51,984 nt of DNA, from assembly GCA_947448325.1 (NCBI GenBank), contig CANFMK010000002.1, positions 1-51,984 of the forward strand, written 5' to 3'. The notes under the pieces were generated by a model that worked only from the letters and a program-made list of their open reading frames with translations, was not told the DNA's origin and ran no database searches. The DNA is from Comamonadaceae bacterium (GTDB lineage: Bacteria; Pseudomonadota; Gammaproteobacteria; Burkholderiales; Burkholderiaceae_C). Positions within the stretch are counted from its first letter, which is position 1, and each line of letters opens with the position of its first letter. Position numbers and translations under genes: made by a program. Below are positions 41,391 through 48,260 of this stretch, piece after piece.

Positions 41391-41406
41391 TGTCAACGCA
41401 TTGACA
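41391..41406. promoter_or_regulatory. FleQ-box-like palindrome downstream of TPR1 start point
   Basis: TGTCAA-CGCA-TTGACA is a perfect palindrome; its core GTCAA-N4-TTGAC equals the outer positions of the Pseudomonas FleQ box (GTCAATAAATTGAC). It lies at about +25 to +40 from the predicted start at 41430. Confidence 0.6.
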
Positions 41407-41411
41407 GGAAC

Positions 41412-41425
41412 TGCCAAAAATGGCA
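41412..41425. promoter_or_regulatory. Palindrome in the TPR1 leader
   Basis: TGCCA-AAAA-TGGCA is a second perfect dyad at about +5 to +18 of the TPR1 transcript. Its half-site order is reversed relative to the other boxes, so it may bind something else. Confidence 0.4.
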
Positions 41426-41440
41426 TTTGGAAAGGATCAA

Positions 41441-41456
41441 AGCAAAATAAGTGCCA
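41441..41456 (-). promoter_or_regulatory. Sigma-54 promoter of TPR1 and long flagellin
   Basis: On the - strand TGGCACTTATTTTGCT fits TGGCACG-N4-TTGC(A/T) with a single mismatch (position 7). The predicted start near 41430 gives a 56-base leader. Confidence 0.82.
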
Positions 41457-41512
41457 GGGTCTTTCAGAGGAGAAACAGTTAAACCAGAAGGACTTTGGAA
41501 TCAGGCCTAATT

Positions 41513-41528
41513 TGGCACCCTAATTGCT
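41513..41528 (+). promoter_or_regulatory. Sigma-54 promoter of the LicD-like / CDP-ribitol operon
   Basis: TGGCACCCTAATTGCT fits the sigma-54 consensus with one mismatch (position 7). The predicted start is near 41539, 26 bp before the GTG. Half-boxes TGGCAA (41535) and GTCAA (41543) and a 6-bp dyad CTTACT/AGTAAG surround the start point. Confidence 0.8.
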
Positions 41529-41564
41529 TCTTACTGGCAACTGTCAAAAGTAAGAGGTGTCCCT

Positions 41565-43262
41565 GTGTCTGAACACAAAATGAAAATTGCCCTGTCCCAA
41601 TTGAAGCCGTTGGTGGGTGGGGAGCACTTTGATGTGCTGGAAACCATCATCATGGAGCACGGACTGGACTTCATCATTGGCAATGAATTCATTGATTTTT
41701 GCCGCCGCAAAAAAGAACCCCGTATCGTCGTCTTTGTGGCGACGTTGGGGATGCACAACTCAACGCAACCGGCCAAACCCGAGCTGCTGGAAGCTTGCTA
41801 CAGCTCGATTTTGCAAAAAGAGATGCGCTTGAAGAACGAGCGCAATGGCGTGACGCATATCTTGCGAGCCACATTGCAAAGCATCATGGACGATGCCGAT
41901 ATTGCGCGCGATAAAAAGACTTTTCAAAAATTGACCGGTTCTGACAATGATTGGCACTTGGCTTTTGAGCTCTGCTTGGACCATCACCAAGAAAGTAATG
42001 CATATCAATTAATCTATAAACGACTTGAAAAAGGGAATAACCCAGAGTTGGTTTTGATGTGCGCCCGCTCATTGGTGGAAAGATCTATCGATGTCACAGG
42101 AACGGACAATATCGACTGGGATAACTGGATTCAATGCCAAAAGAGGATTCACCAAGAGCTGATTAAATACAAGATTGCTCATGTGCCCAGTAAAATGGCC
42201 ATGTTGATTGCTCAATATTATTCATTTATCAATGAACATGACGCATCGATCGAGTGGTATCGCAAAGCCAAAGACGACCATGTCTTGGCAACATACCAAA
42301 TTGCGCAGTCTTATGGCAACAAGAAAGACTTTAAAACAGCGCTGAGTCACTTGGATCAATTTTTACGAAAAATGTGCGATCAGACGCATGAATGGATCGA
42401 CAAGAACTTTAAAAATGCTGATTCCACAGGTAAGAAACATGAAGGCTTGGAATTCAACAGCCATGCAGCCACCAAGGCACTGACCGATCTTCAAAATACA
42501 TTGGACGAAGTCAATACCAAAGCGTTTTTGGTTTCGGGGACCTTATTGGGTTATGCCCGGCAAAAGTCATTTTTAAGCCATGACAAAGATATTGATGTGG
42601 GTATTTTTGAGGCCGATAATATTTTCGATGTCATCAATACCTTGATGTCTAGCGGAAAATTCAGTGTCAAAAAGGGATATTTCAATATAGAACGCATGTA
42701 CCAAATGCCGGTGGTGCATTTGGCAACTGGTTTTGCCATTGATGTATTTATTTACCACAAGGATGGCGATGGTTTAGTAACTGGGGTGCAAAGTAATTTT
42801 GGGTATACGCAAAACTTCAGATTTTCTCAGTTTGACTTGCAAGAAATCGAATTCATCAATACCCGTTTTTATGCCCCTGCGGATATTGATCAAAACCTGA
42901 CTGAAAACTTTGGCGACTGGAAAACCCCAGACCCCCACTTCATTTCCCACCTGCAATGCCCGACGACAGTGGACGTGGGTGGCGAGGTCTACATGATGGT
43001 GTGCCGACTCGAAATGGTTCGCTCCATCGTCGAGGGTAAAAAAATCAAAGTGGATCGGATTGTGAATATCTTGCGTGATCATGCGCATGCTGAGCAGGCC
43101 ATGGAGCCTGCTTTGATCCAAGATTTGTCATCACGGTTTGGCACGGCTAGCGAAAAATCCAGCGACGTACCGTTGAATTCAAATCCGCATACAAACAGTC
43201 AGTTGTTGACACAGTTGCATCAATTGAGTTCAAAGGCAGCCATGGTAAATTCCGATGCCTGA
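41565..43262 (+). CDS. LicD/fukutin-like phosphotransferase with helical-repeat N-terminus
   Basis: A 565-residue protein. The first ~310 residues are helical, with TPR-like units near 215-275 (AQYYSFINEHDASIEWYRKA; YQIAQSYGNKKDFKTALSHL). From ~320 comes a LicD-type nucleotidyltransferase-fold domain: FLVSGTLLGYARQKSFLSHD followed by KDIDVGIF, the family's G-T-LLG-R...HD-x-D-x-D signature with its metal-binding aspartates, and later AIDVFIYH. LicD proteins transfer phosphocholine; human FKTN and FKRP of this superfamily transfer ribitol 5-phosphate from CDP-ribitol. The start is GTG with AGAGG seven bases before it. It overlaps the downstream CDP-ribitol-type synthase by 8 bp, so a ribitol-phosphate transferase is the best inference. 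Confidence 0.8.
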   Translation: MSEHKMKIALSQLKPLVGGEHFDVLETIIMEHGLDFIIGNEFIDFCRRKKEPRIVVFVATLGMHNSTQPAKPELLEACYSSILQKEMRLKNERNGVTHILRATLQSIMDDADIARDKKTFQKLTGSDNDWHLAFELCLDHHQESNAYQLIYKRLEKGNNPELVLMCARSLVERSIDVTGTDNIDWDNWIQCQKRIHQELIKYKIAHVPSKMAMLIAQYYSFINEHDASIEWYRKAKDDHVLATYQIAQSYGNKKDFKTALSHLDQFLRKMCDQTHEWIDKNFKNADSTGKKHEGLEFNSHAATKALTDLQNTLDEVNTKAFLVSGTLLGYARQKSFLSHDKDIDVGIFEADNIFDVINTLMSSGKFSVKKGYFNIERMYQMPVVHLATGFAIDVFIYHKDGDGLVTGVQSNFGYTQNFRFSQFDLQEIEFINTRFYAPADIDQNLTENFGDWKTPDPHFISHLQCPTTVDVGGEVYMMVCRLEMVRSIVEGKKIKVDRIVNILRDHAHAEQAMEPALIQDLSSRFGTASEKSSDVPLNSNPHTNSQLLTQLHQLSSKAAMVNSDA

Positions 43263-44598
43263 TCAACACGCCGTCATTTTGCTGGCCGGTGGTTCCGGCT
43301 CGCGCATGGGCAGTGACCAAGCCAAGCAATTCATTCGCGTCGCGGGTAAACCGGTCCTGGTCCACAGCTTTGATGCCTTGCGGCAGCACTTGCCAGAAGC
43401 GTTCATTGTGGTGGTTGCCCCGGTAGAAGCGCTGGCCCATGTGAAAGACCTGATTGGCAGTGACCCGTTGGCCAAAGTTGTACCGGGCGGCAGTTCAAGA
43501 CAGGCTTCTACGCTGCAAGGCCTTAAAGCCCTGGCCGAGCGCAATCCGCACAACGTCATCATCCATGATGCGGCGCGCCCTTTCATCAGCGGTCAGATCA
43601 TCCACGATGTGGTCGATGCTTTGGTGAAATGCGAGGCCGTGGATGTGGCCATCCCGACAACGGACACCATCATTGTCGAGCGCGATGGTTTCATTCAAAA
43701 CATCCCGCCACGGCTGCACATCATGCGCGGCCAAACACCGCAAGCCTTCAGGTACGCCAGCTTGGTTCGCAGCTATGCCGAAATCGGCGAAGAACAGCTC
43801 GACAAGTACACCGACGATTGCGGCATTTACCTGGCGTGCCACCCCTTTGGCCAAGTGCGCATCGTCAAAGGGCATGAAGAAAACATCAAAATCACCACCC
43901 CTGTGGACCTGGTGCTGGCCGACGAATTGTTTCGCATCCGCATGCCCGCCAGCGAAAAAGAAAATCAAGGCATATCGGTCCGTGGCAAAAAGGTGTTGAT
44001 CTTTGGCGGCACGGCCGGGATCGGCAAAGCCTTGTCTCAATTGCTGGAGGATGCGGGGGCACAGATTGTGGTCACTTCGCGGTCCAAGGGCTGTGATATT
44101 TCTCAAGAAAAAGATGTCCGCAAAGCCATCAGCGATGCCGATGAAGCCATGGGTGGTATTGACTACATCGTCAATTCAGCAGGCATTTTGGATACCGGAT
44201 TGATCACTGAGCAAGACGGGGTGGACATGGCCCAGCAAATTGCCGTGAACCTGACGGGCGCAGCCTATATTGCCAAATGGGGTTTCGCCCCTTTGGCCCA
44301 GTCCAAGGGCATGCTGTTGCAATTCTCTTCTTCGTCTTACACCCGTGGGCGTGCCAACTCCGTGATTTATGCCGCGACCAAAGCCGCCATTGTGAACATG
44401 ACGCAAGGTTTGAGCGAAGAGTGGGCCGAGTCGGGCATCAGGGTCAACTGCATTGTGCCTGGTCGTACTGACACAGAGATGCGTCGGGTGAATTTTGAAA
44501 ATGAAGCGCAGGCTTCACTGAGTAATCCATTTGAGGTGGCGATCAAGGCTGCAAAATTAATGAGTTCACAGGTGAATGGTCAAATCGTGAGAGCTTAA
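43255..44598 (+). CDS. Fused cytidylyltransferase-SDR, Acs1/Bcs1-like CDP-ribitol synthase
   Basis: A 447-residue two-domain enzyme. Residues 1-225 are an IspD/TarI-type cytidylyltransferase: LLAGGSGSRMGSDQAKQF, HDAARPFI, PTTDTI, and ENIKITTPVDLVLAD. Residues ~240-447 are a short-chain dehydrogenase: nucleotide-binding FGGTAGIGKAL, NSAG, and catalytic Tyr372/Lys376 in YAATK. This order matches the bifunctional ribulose 5-phosphate reductase/CDP-ribitol pyrophosphorylase of Haemophilus capsule loci (Acs1/Bcs1), which makes CDP-ribitol from ribulose 5-phosphate, NADPH and CTP. A plain IspD of isoprenoid synthesis is unlikely, because of the fusion and the lack of ispF. It is translationally coupled to the LicD-like gene. 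Confidence 0.83.
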   Translation: MPDQHAVILLAGGSGSRMGSDQAKQFIRVAGKPVLVHSFDALRQHLPEAFIVVVAPVEALAHVKDLIGSDPLAKVVPGGSSRQASTLQGLKALAERNPHNVIIHDAARPFISGQIIHDVVDALVKCEAVDVAIPTTDTIIVERDGFIQNIPPRLHIMRGQTPQAFRYASLVRSYAEIGEEQLDKYTDDCGIYLACHPFGQVRIVKGHEENIKITTPVDLVLADELFRIRMPASEKENQGISVRGKKVLIFGGTAGIGKALSQLLEDAGAQIVVTSRSKGCDISQEKDVRKAISDADEAMGGIDYIVNSAGILDTGLITEQDGVDMAQQIAVNLTGAAYIAKWGFAPLAQSKGMLLQFSSSSYTRGRANSVIYAATKAAIVNMTQGLSEEWAESGIRVNCIVPGRTDTEMRRVNFENEAQASLSNPFEVAIKAAKLMSSQVNGQIVRA

Positions 44599-44622
44599 TA
44601 ATAATATTTGAGCGCTGAAATT

Positions 44623-45768
44623 TCAAAAAATAGATCGAATCGCTGCGTCGAAATTATCAACACTCGCCTGGAAAGTCCGTGCATCTTTGAATTTTTGATC
44701 CCTGAATTTCATTCTATTTTTAAATAAAGGGTCGTATTGAATTTCTTTTAAAAAGTTTGAAAGTGGAGTGCTCTCATAATCCCAAAGGTAGCAAACACTT
44801 CTCAGCTCTTTATTGAAATTCATAGATAATTTAGTTCGAGAAAATGGCGCAATAATGGGTTTTCCTGTAAATAGATACTCGCTCGTGACACCAGAGGCGT
44901 CACAAATAGCCGCACTGGAGAGATTGAAGAGATTAGCTTTGTCAGATGAAGGATTGCTTGCTTTTTCAAGTAACTGATCGGACAGTTCTTTGTACTCTTT
45001 TTGCCGCAGTCCCATGGCTGGGTGCGGATGATAATAAAATGAAAATTTTTTCTTACTAATTTCTTTAGTCAGTGTTTTGTGAATTTTCTCAAGAGAGGAG
45101 TAATTCATGAGGCTACTGGGGCCTTCAAATGTAGGGATGTAAAGTATATTTTTAAAAGGGATCGGTTGATCAATAACATTTAAATCTGGAAAAATAGGGG
45201 CGCCCATTTTTAAAAAATGATCCACAGGAAGATGAATATTATTTTTAGCGTAACGAAGTTCAGCTATATCATCGGCAATCAGGCTGTGGTCGTAAATTTT
45301 CTGGACACGTGTGGAAGATGATGATTTGTCAGAGTCGCCGTGACCAATATGAATATGCTTGATATTCTTATTGGTATGATCTTCTTTGGGGAGCGTATAA
45401 AAATACATCCAGTTGCGAGAGATATTTGCAGGATAGAGCAGGGCTTTAATACTGGTTATATAACCAAGATCATTGATGTTGAATCCGGTTTCTTCGCTAA
45501 ATAGTGGGATGGAAGTTTTTAAGTGATTGCTATTTTGCTGGTGATAATAACTTTTGTAGGAGTAGCAAACAATACATGCTTTGAGTGTGGTCTTTGTCAA
45601 GTAAGCCTCCCACACTTTGAAGTGGTGTGGGTCAAATTCGCCTGCAAAGACCAAGATGATCTCAGGTTCTAATGCCTTGATTTTTTCAAAAGCATTCTCT
45701 TTCAGCAGCGTAAAAGACGTCCCCTCGCGTGAGCCTACAGCTTGTCCATTTAAAAAGATAGGATTCAT
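44623..45768 (-). CDS. CDP-glycerol/ribitol phosphotransferase-like protein (TagF/TarB fold)
   Basis: A 381-residue protein with GT-B-type polyol-phosphotransferase marks: HIHIGHGDSDKS (compare the HG...K motif of TagF), TFEGPSSLMNYSSLEK, FYYHPHPAMG, and AAICDASGVTSEYLFTGKPI. Such enzymes move glycerol- or ribitol-phosphate from the CDP form. No membrane segment is present. The gene is strikingly AT-rich (about a quarter G+C in 44701-44760, roughly 35-40% overall by eye), unlike its neighbours, which suggests recent transfer. It is convergent with the Acs1-like gene (24-bp gap), and its start lies 14 bp after a terminator behind a flagellin gene, so it seems to depend on read-through. The ATG at 45768 has only a weak GGGA before it. 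Confidence 0.75.
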   Translation of the reverse strand: MNPIFLNGQAVGSREGTSFTLLKENAFEKIKALEPEIILVFAGEFDPHHFKVWEAYLTKTTLKACIVCYSYKSYYHQQNSNHLKTSIPLFSEETGFNINDLGYITSIKALLYPANISRNWMYFYTLPKEDHTNKNIKHIHIGHGDSDKSSSSTRVQKIYDHSLIADDIAELRYAKNNIHLPVDHFLKMGAPIFPDLNVIDQPIPFKNILYIPTFEGPSSLMNYSSLEKIHKTLTKEISKKKFSFYYHPHPAMGLRQKEYKELSDQLLEKASNPSSDKANLFNLSSAAICDASGVTSEYLFTGKPIIAPFSRTKLSMNFNKELRSVCYLWDYESTPLSNFLKEIQYDPLFKNRMKFRDQKFKDARTFQASVDNFDAAIRSIF

Positions 45769-45781
45769 GAAAATTCCCAAA

Positions 45782-45808
45782 AAAAACCAACTTCAATGAA
45801 GTTGGTTT
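45782..45808. terminator. Terminator behind the flagellin gene at 45828
   Basis: AAAACCAACTTC-AAT-GAAGTTGGTTTT is a perfect 12-bp stem with T/A ends, 19 bp after the flagellin stop and 13 bp before the ATG of the next gene on the same strand. Confidence 0.88.
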
Positions 45809-45827
45809 TCATAAGCGCGCGCAGGTG

Positions 45828-46658
45828 TTACTTCAATAATGACAGCACACCTTGCTGCGATTGGTTGGCTTGCGCCAACATGGCTGTTGCCGCTTGGGCG
45901 ATGATTTGGCTACTGGCCAGCTTGGTTGTTGCCACAGCGTAGTCCGTATCCAAAATCTGACTGCGAGATGCGGTCGTGTTTTGAATCACGTTGTTCAGGT
46001 TGTCGGCGGCATAGGTCAGCTGGTTGATACCTGCACCCAGAGTGGCGCGAGCCTCGTTGATGGATTGCAGGGCAGTATCGATTGCGGATAGCGCGGACAT
46101 GGCGCCACTGGCGTCGCTGATGCTTTCACCTGAAAGCGCCAAGCCAGATGAGGATGTTGTGACTTTGGGAATCACGACCGTGATGGTTTGTCCACTGGCC
46201 GCGCCAACCAGAAAATCATACGAACCAGAAGTATTGACGCTTTGATCCAGAATGGCATCGCCATTCCATGTGGTTTGAGTCGCAATATTTTCAATTTGCT
46301 TGGTGAGAGCAGAAAATTCCAATTGCAAATAGCCGCGTTGCGCCGAGCTATAGGTGGCAGTGCCTGCTTGTACGGCCAATTCACGCATGCGCTGGAGCAT
46401 GTTGGTCTGCTCAATCATCGCGCCTTCAGCGGTTTGCAGCATGCTGATGCCGTCATTGGCGTTGCGAACAGCCTGTGTCAAACCCCGAATGTTCGAAGTC
46501 ATGACGTTGGTAATGGCTAAACCTGCGGCATCGTCTTTGGCCGAGTTGATGCGTTGGCCGGTGGAGAGCTGCTGCATGGCCGATGAAAGGGTACGGTTGT
46601 TCACCTTCATCGCATTCTGCGAGAACAAGGCGTTCACGTTGGTGTTGATAACTGTCAT
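45828..46658 (-). CDS. fliC: Flagellin, short form (276 aa), TPR-linked
   Basis: A flagellin with the conserved start (MTVINTNVNALFSQNAMKVN), INSAKDDAAGLAIT, and the conserved end (ASRSQILDTDYAVATTKLAS, then SQQGVLSLLK). The central variable part is only ~80 residues (QTTWNGDAILDQSV to SGAMSALSAI). It lies 73 bp after the second TPR gene and a strong terminator follows it. CAGGAG precedes the start. No promoter of its own is evident, so it is probably read from the sigma-54 promoter at 47268. Confidence 0.95.
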   Translation of the reverse strand: MTVINTNVNALFSQNAMKVNNRTLSSAMQQLSTGQRINSAKDDAAGLAITNVMTSNIRGLTQAVRNANDGISMLQTAEGAMIEQTNMLQRMRELAVQAGTATYSSAQRGYLQLEFSALTKQIENIATQTTWNGDAILDQSVNTSGSYDFLVGAASGQTITVVIPKVTTSSSGLALSGESISDASGAMSALSAIDTALQSINEARATLGAGINQLTYAADNLNNVIQNTTASRSQILDTDYAVATTKLASSQIIAQAATAMLAQANQSQQGVLSLLK

Positions 46659-46709
46659 GATCTGCTCCTGAGAGTATGGATTGGTGTGGTGGCAATCACT
46701 GTCCGCTGC

Positions 46710-46723
46710 GGAAAGACTTTGCC
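46710..46723. promoter_or_regulatory. Degenerate box before the flagellin at 46658
   Basis: Read on the - strand, GGCAA-AGTC-TTTCC has one position off the palindrome found at the matching place before the long flagellin (40891-40904); both follow the TPR stop codon. Confidence 0.3.
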
Positions 46724-46731
46724 GCTAGGGG

Positions 46732-47199
46732 TTAGTTACGCGTCAAATTGGCCGGCATGGCGTTTTCAGCCACGGCCATTTCAGCTTGCTCTGCCATCAA
46801 AATAGCATGATCGGGGTAGGCTTTGAGGCCTTCACCAATGATGTAACGGGCTTGGCTCAGATCCAGGTTGCACCACAGTGCGCGGGCCAACATCTGGTAA
46901 GTCATGGGTTGAATCAAACCTTTTTGCACGGTGCACAGGTCGCTCAACAGTTCAATGGCCAATGGCCAGTCCATACGGGTAATGGCCAGCAAACCGGCAA
47001 TGGCCAAAATGTCTTCGCTCTCGGGGTACAGGCTGATGCCGGCATCGCACAGGGCCTGTGCCAAGTCCATTTTGTCTTCCGTCACCAAGGCTTGAATGCC
47101 TTCGCGGATGTCGGAGGGGGAAAATTGAGAAATGTCTTTGAGAGAGGGTGCGCCAACGGTGGCCACTTCTTGCATGTAGCTTTGGAATCCTGGGGTCAT
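46732..47199 (-). CDS. Small TPR protein paired with a short flagellin
   Basis: A 155-residue paralogue of the protein at 40907-41374, identical in length. Shared segments include SPSDIREGIQALVTEDKMDL, YPESEDILAIAGLLA, QPMTYQMLARAL and the ending xAxxxRN. About three TPR-like helix pairs; no signal peptide. Both copies stand directly upstream of a flagellin gene behind a sigma-54 promoter, so the TPR-flagellin unit was duplicated as a pair. A cognate cytosolic flagellin chaperone or a regulator of filament assembly is likely but inferred. Start ATG 47199 has AGGAG. Confidence 0.75.
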   Translation of the reverse strand: MTPGFQSYMQEVATVGAPSLKDISQFSPSDIREGIQALVTEDKMDLAQALCDAGISLYPESEDILAIAGLLAITRMDWPLAIELLSDLCTVQKGLIQPMTYQMLARALWCNLDLSQARYIIGEGLKAYPDHAILMAEQAEMAVAENAMPANLTRN

Positions 47200-47219
47200 G
47201 TTTTACTCCTGTGATCGGT

Positions 47220-47233
47220 GTCAATAAAACGAC
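47220..47233. promoter_or_regulatory. FleQ-box-like site in the TPR2 leader
   Basis: GTCAATAAAACGAC matches the FleQ-box consensus GTCAATAAATTGAC at 12 of 14 positions. It lies at about +25 to +38 from the predicted start at 47257, the same place as the box in the TPR1 leader. Confidence 0.55.
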
Positions 47234-47267
47234 GACCCCACATGGGTTGCCGCATAACACCAAGAGT

Positions 47268-47283
47268 AGCAAGAGCAATGCCA
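47268..47283 (-). promoter_or_regulatory. Sigma-54 promoter of TPR2 and short flagellin
   Basis: On the - strand TGGCATTGCTCTTGCT matches TGGCACG-N4-TTGC(A/T) except positions 6 and 7. The invariant GG and GC have the right 10-base spacing. Expected start near 47257, a 58-base leader, as for TPR1. Confidence 0.78.
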
Positions 47284-47286
47284 ACG

Positions 47287-47312
47287 AAAAAGGCCACCGG
47301 GAAGGTGGCCTT
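47287..47312 (-). terminator. Terminator behind the flagellin gene at 47351
   Basis: On the - strand AAGGCCACC-TTCCC-GGTGGCCTT followed by TTT is a 9-bp GC-rich stem plus T-run, separating this flagellin from the TPR2 promoter. Confidence 0.85.
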
Positions 47313-47350
47313 GGAGGGAATTAAGTACGCTTTATATGCGTTCTTAAAAA

Positions 47351-48178
47351 TTACTTTAGGAGCGCCAATACATACTGAGGGCTCTGGTTGGCTTGAGCCA
47401 GCATGGCCGTTGCCGCCTGTTGGATAATTTGCGCACGGGCCATGTTGCTGGTGGCCGTGGCGTAATCCGTGTCTGCTATTTGACTCTTGGAAGCCGCATA
47501 GTTCGTGATCGTATTGCTCATATTGTCAGCGGCATAGGTCAGCTGATTGATACCAGCGCCGATCGAGGCCCTGGCCGAGTTCAGTGTGTCCAAAGCGGTA
47601 TTGATGGTGGTAATGGCCGTGGTAGCACCCGAGGCTGTGCTGATATCGCCTGAAACACTCAAACCGCTGGAGGAAGTCGTCACATTGGAAATAGCCACCG
47701 TGATGGTCTCGCCACTGGATGTGCCCACTTGGATGTCAAAGGATCCACTGCTGCCGCCCGTGCCGTCCAAGATGCTGATGCCGTTCCAAGTAGTTTGGCT
47801 GGCGATGTTGCTGATCTCCGTCGTCAAGGCGCTGAATTCCGTTTGCAGATAACCGCGTTGTGTTGACGAATAGGTGCCGGTGGAGGCTTGCACTGCCAAT
47901 TCACGCATGCGCTGCAAAATATTGGCTTGTTGGCCCATCGCACCATCAGCGGTTTGCAACATGCTGATGCCGTCGTTGGCATTGCGCACGGCTTGGTTCA
48001 GCCCGCGAATTTGGGCCGTCATGGTCGAGGCAATGGCCATGCCTGCTGCGTCATCACCTGCGGTGTTGATGCGAGAGCCCGTTGACAATTGTTGAATTGA
48101 TTTGCTCAACTCACGATTATTCACTTTCAAAGCGCTTTGTGCAAAAAGTGCGTTGGTGTTGGTGTTCACGACAGCCAT
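47351..48178 (-). CDS. fliC: Flagellin, short form (275 aa)
   Basis: A typical small flagellin: MAVVNTNTNALFAQSALKVN at the start, AGDDAAGMAIASTM, a short variable centre (GTGGSSGSFDIQVGTSSGET), and ADTDYATATSNMARAQIIQQ near the end. It is very similar to the gene at 48261. It starts only 27 bp after a strong terminator with AAGGAG before the ATG, and no promoter fits in that gap. It is therefore probably expressed by read-through from the upstream flagellin, at a lower level. Confidence 0.96.
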   Translation of the reverse strand: MAVVNTNTNALFAQSALKVNNRELSKSIQQLSTGSRINTAGDDAAGMAIASTMTAQIRGLNQAVRNANDGISMLQTADGAMGQQANILQRMRELAVQASTGTYSSTQRGYLQTEFSALTTEISNIASQTTWNGISILDGTGGSSGSFDIQVGTSSGETITVAISNVTTSSSGLSVSGDISTASGATTAITTINTALDTLNSARASIGAGINQLTYAADNMSNTITNYAASKSQIADTDYATATSNMARAQIIQQAATAMLAQANQSPQYVLALLK

Positions 48179-48205
48179 GAATTCACTCCTTGAATTAGAT
48201 CAAAC

Positions 48206-48243
48206 AAAAAAGCTCAACCATTCGAGATCATCGAATGGTTGAG
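48206..48243 (-). terminator. Terminator between two tandem flagellin genes
   Basis: On the - strand CTCAACCATTCG / CGAATGGTTGAG forms a perfect 12-bp stem (7-base loop), followed by GC and six T. It stands 27 bp before the ATG of the next flagellin. Confidence 0.9.
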
Positions 48244-48260
48244 TCAGGCATTTTTGAGAA

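Noticed and set aside
43255-44598. Annotation as plain IspD of the isoprenoid pathway
   Set aside because: The C-terminal SDR domain, the overlap with a LicD-like gene and the absence of ispF point to CDP-ribitol synthesis instead.
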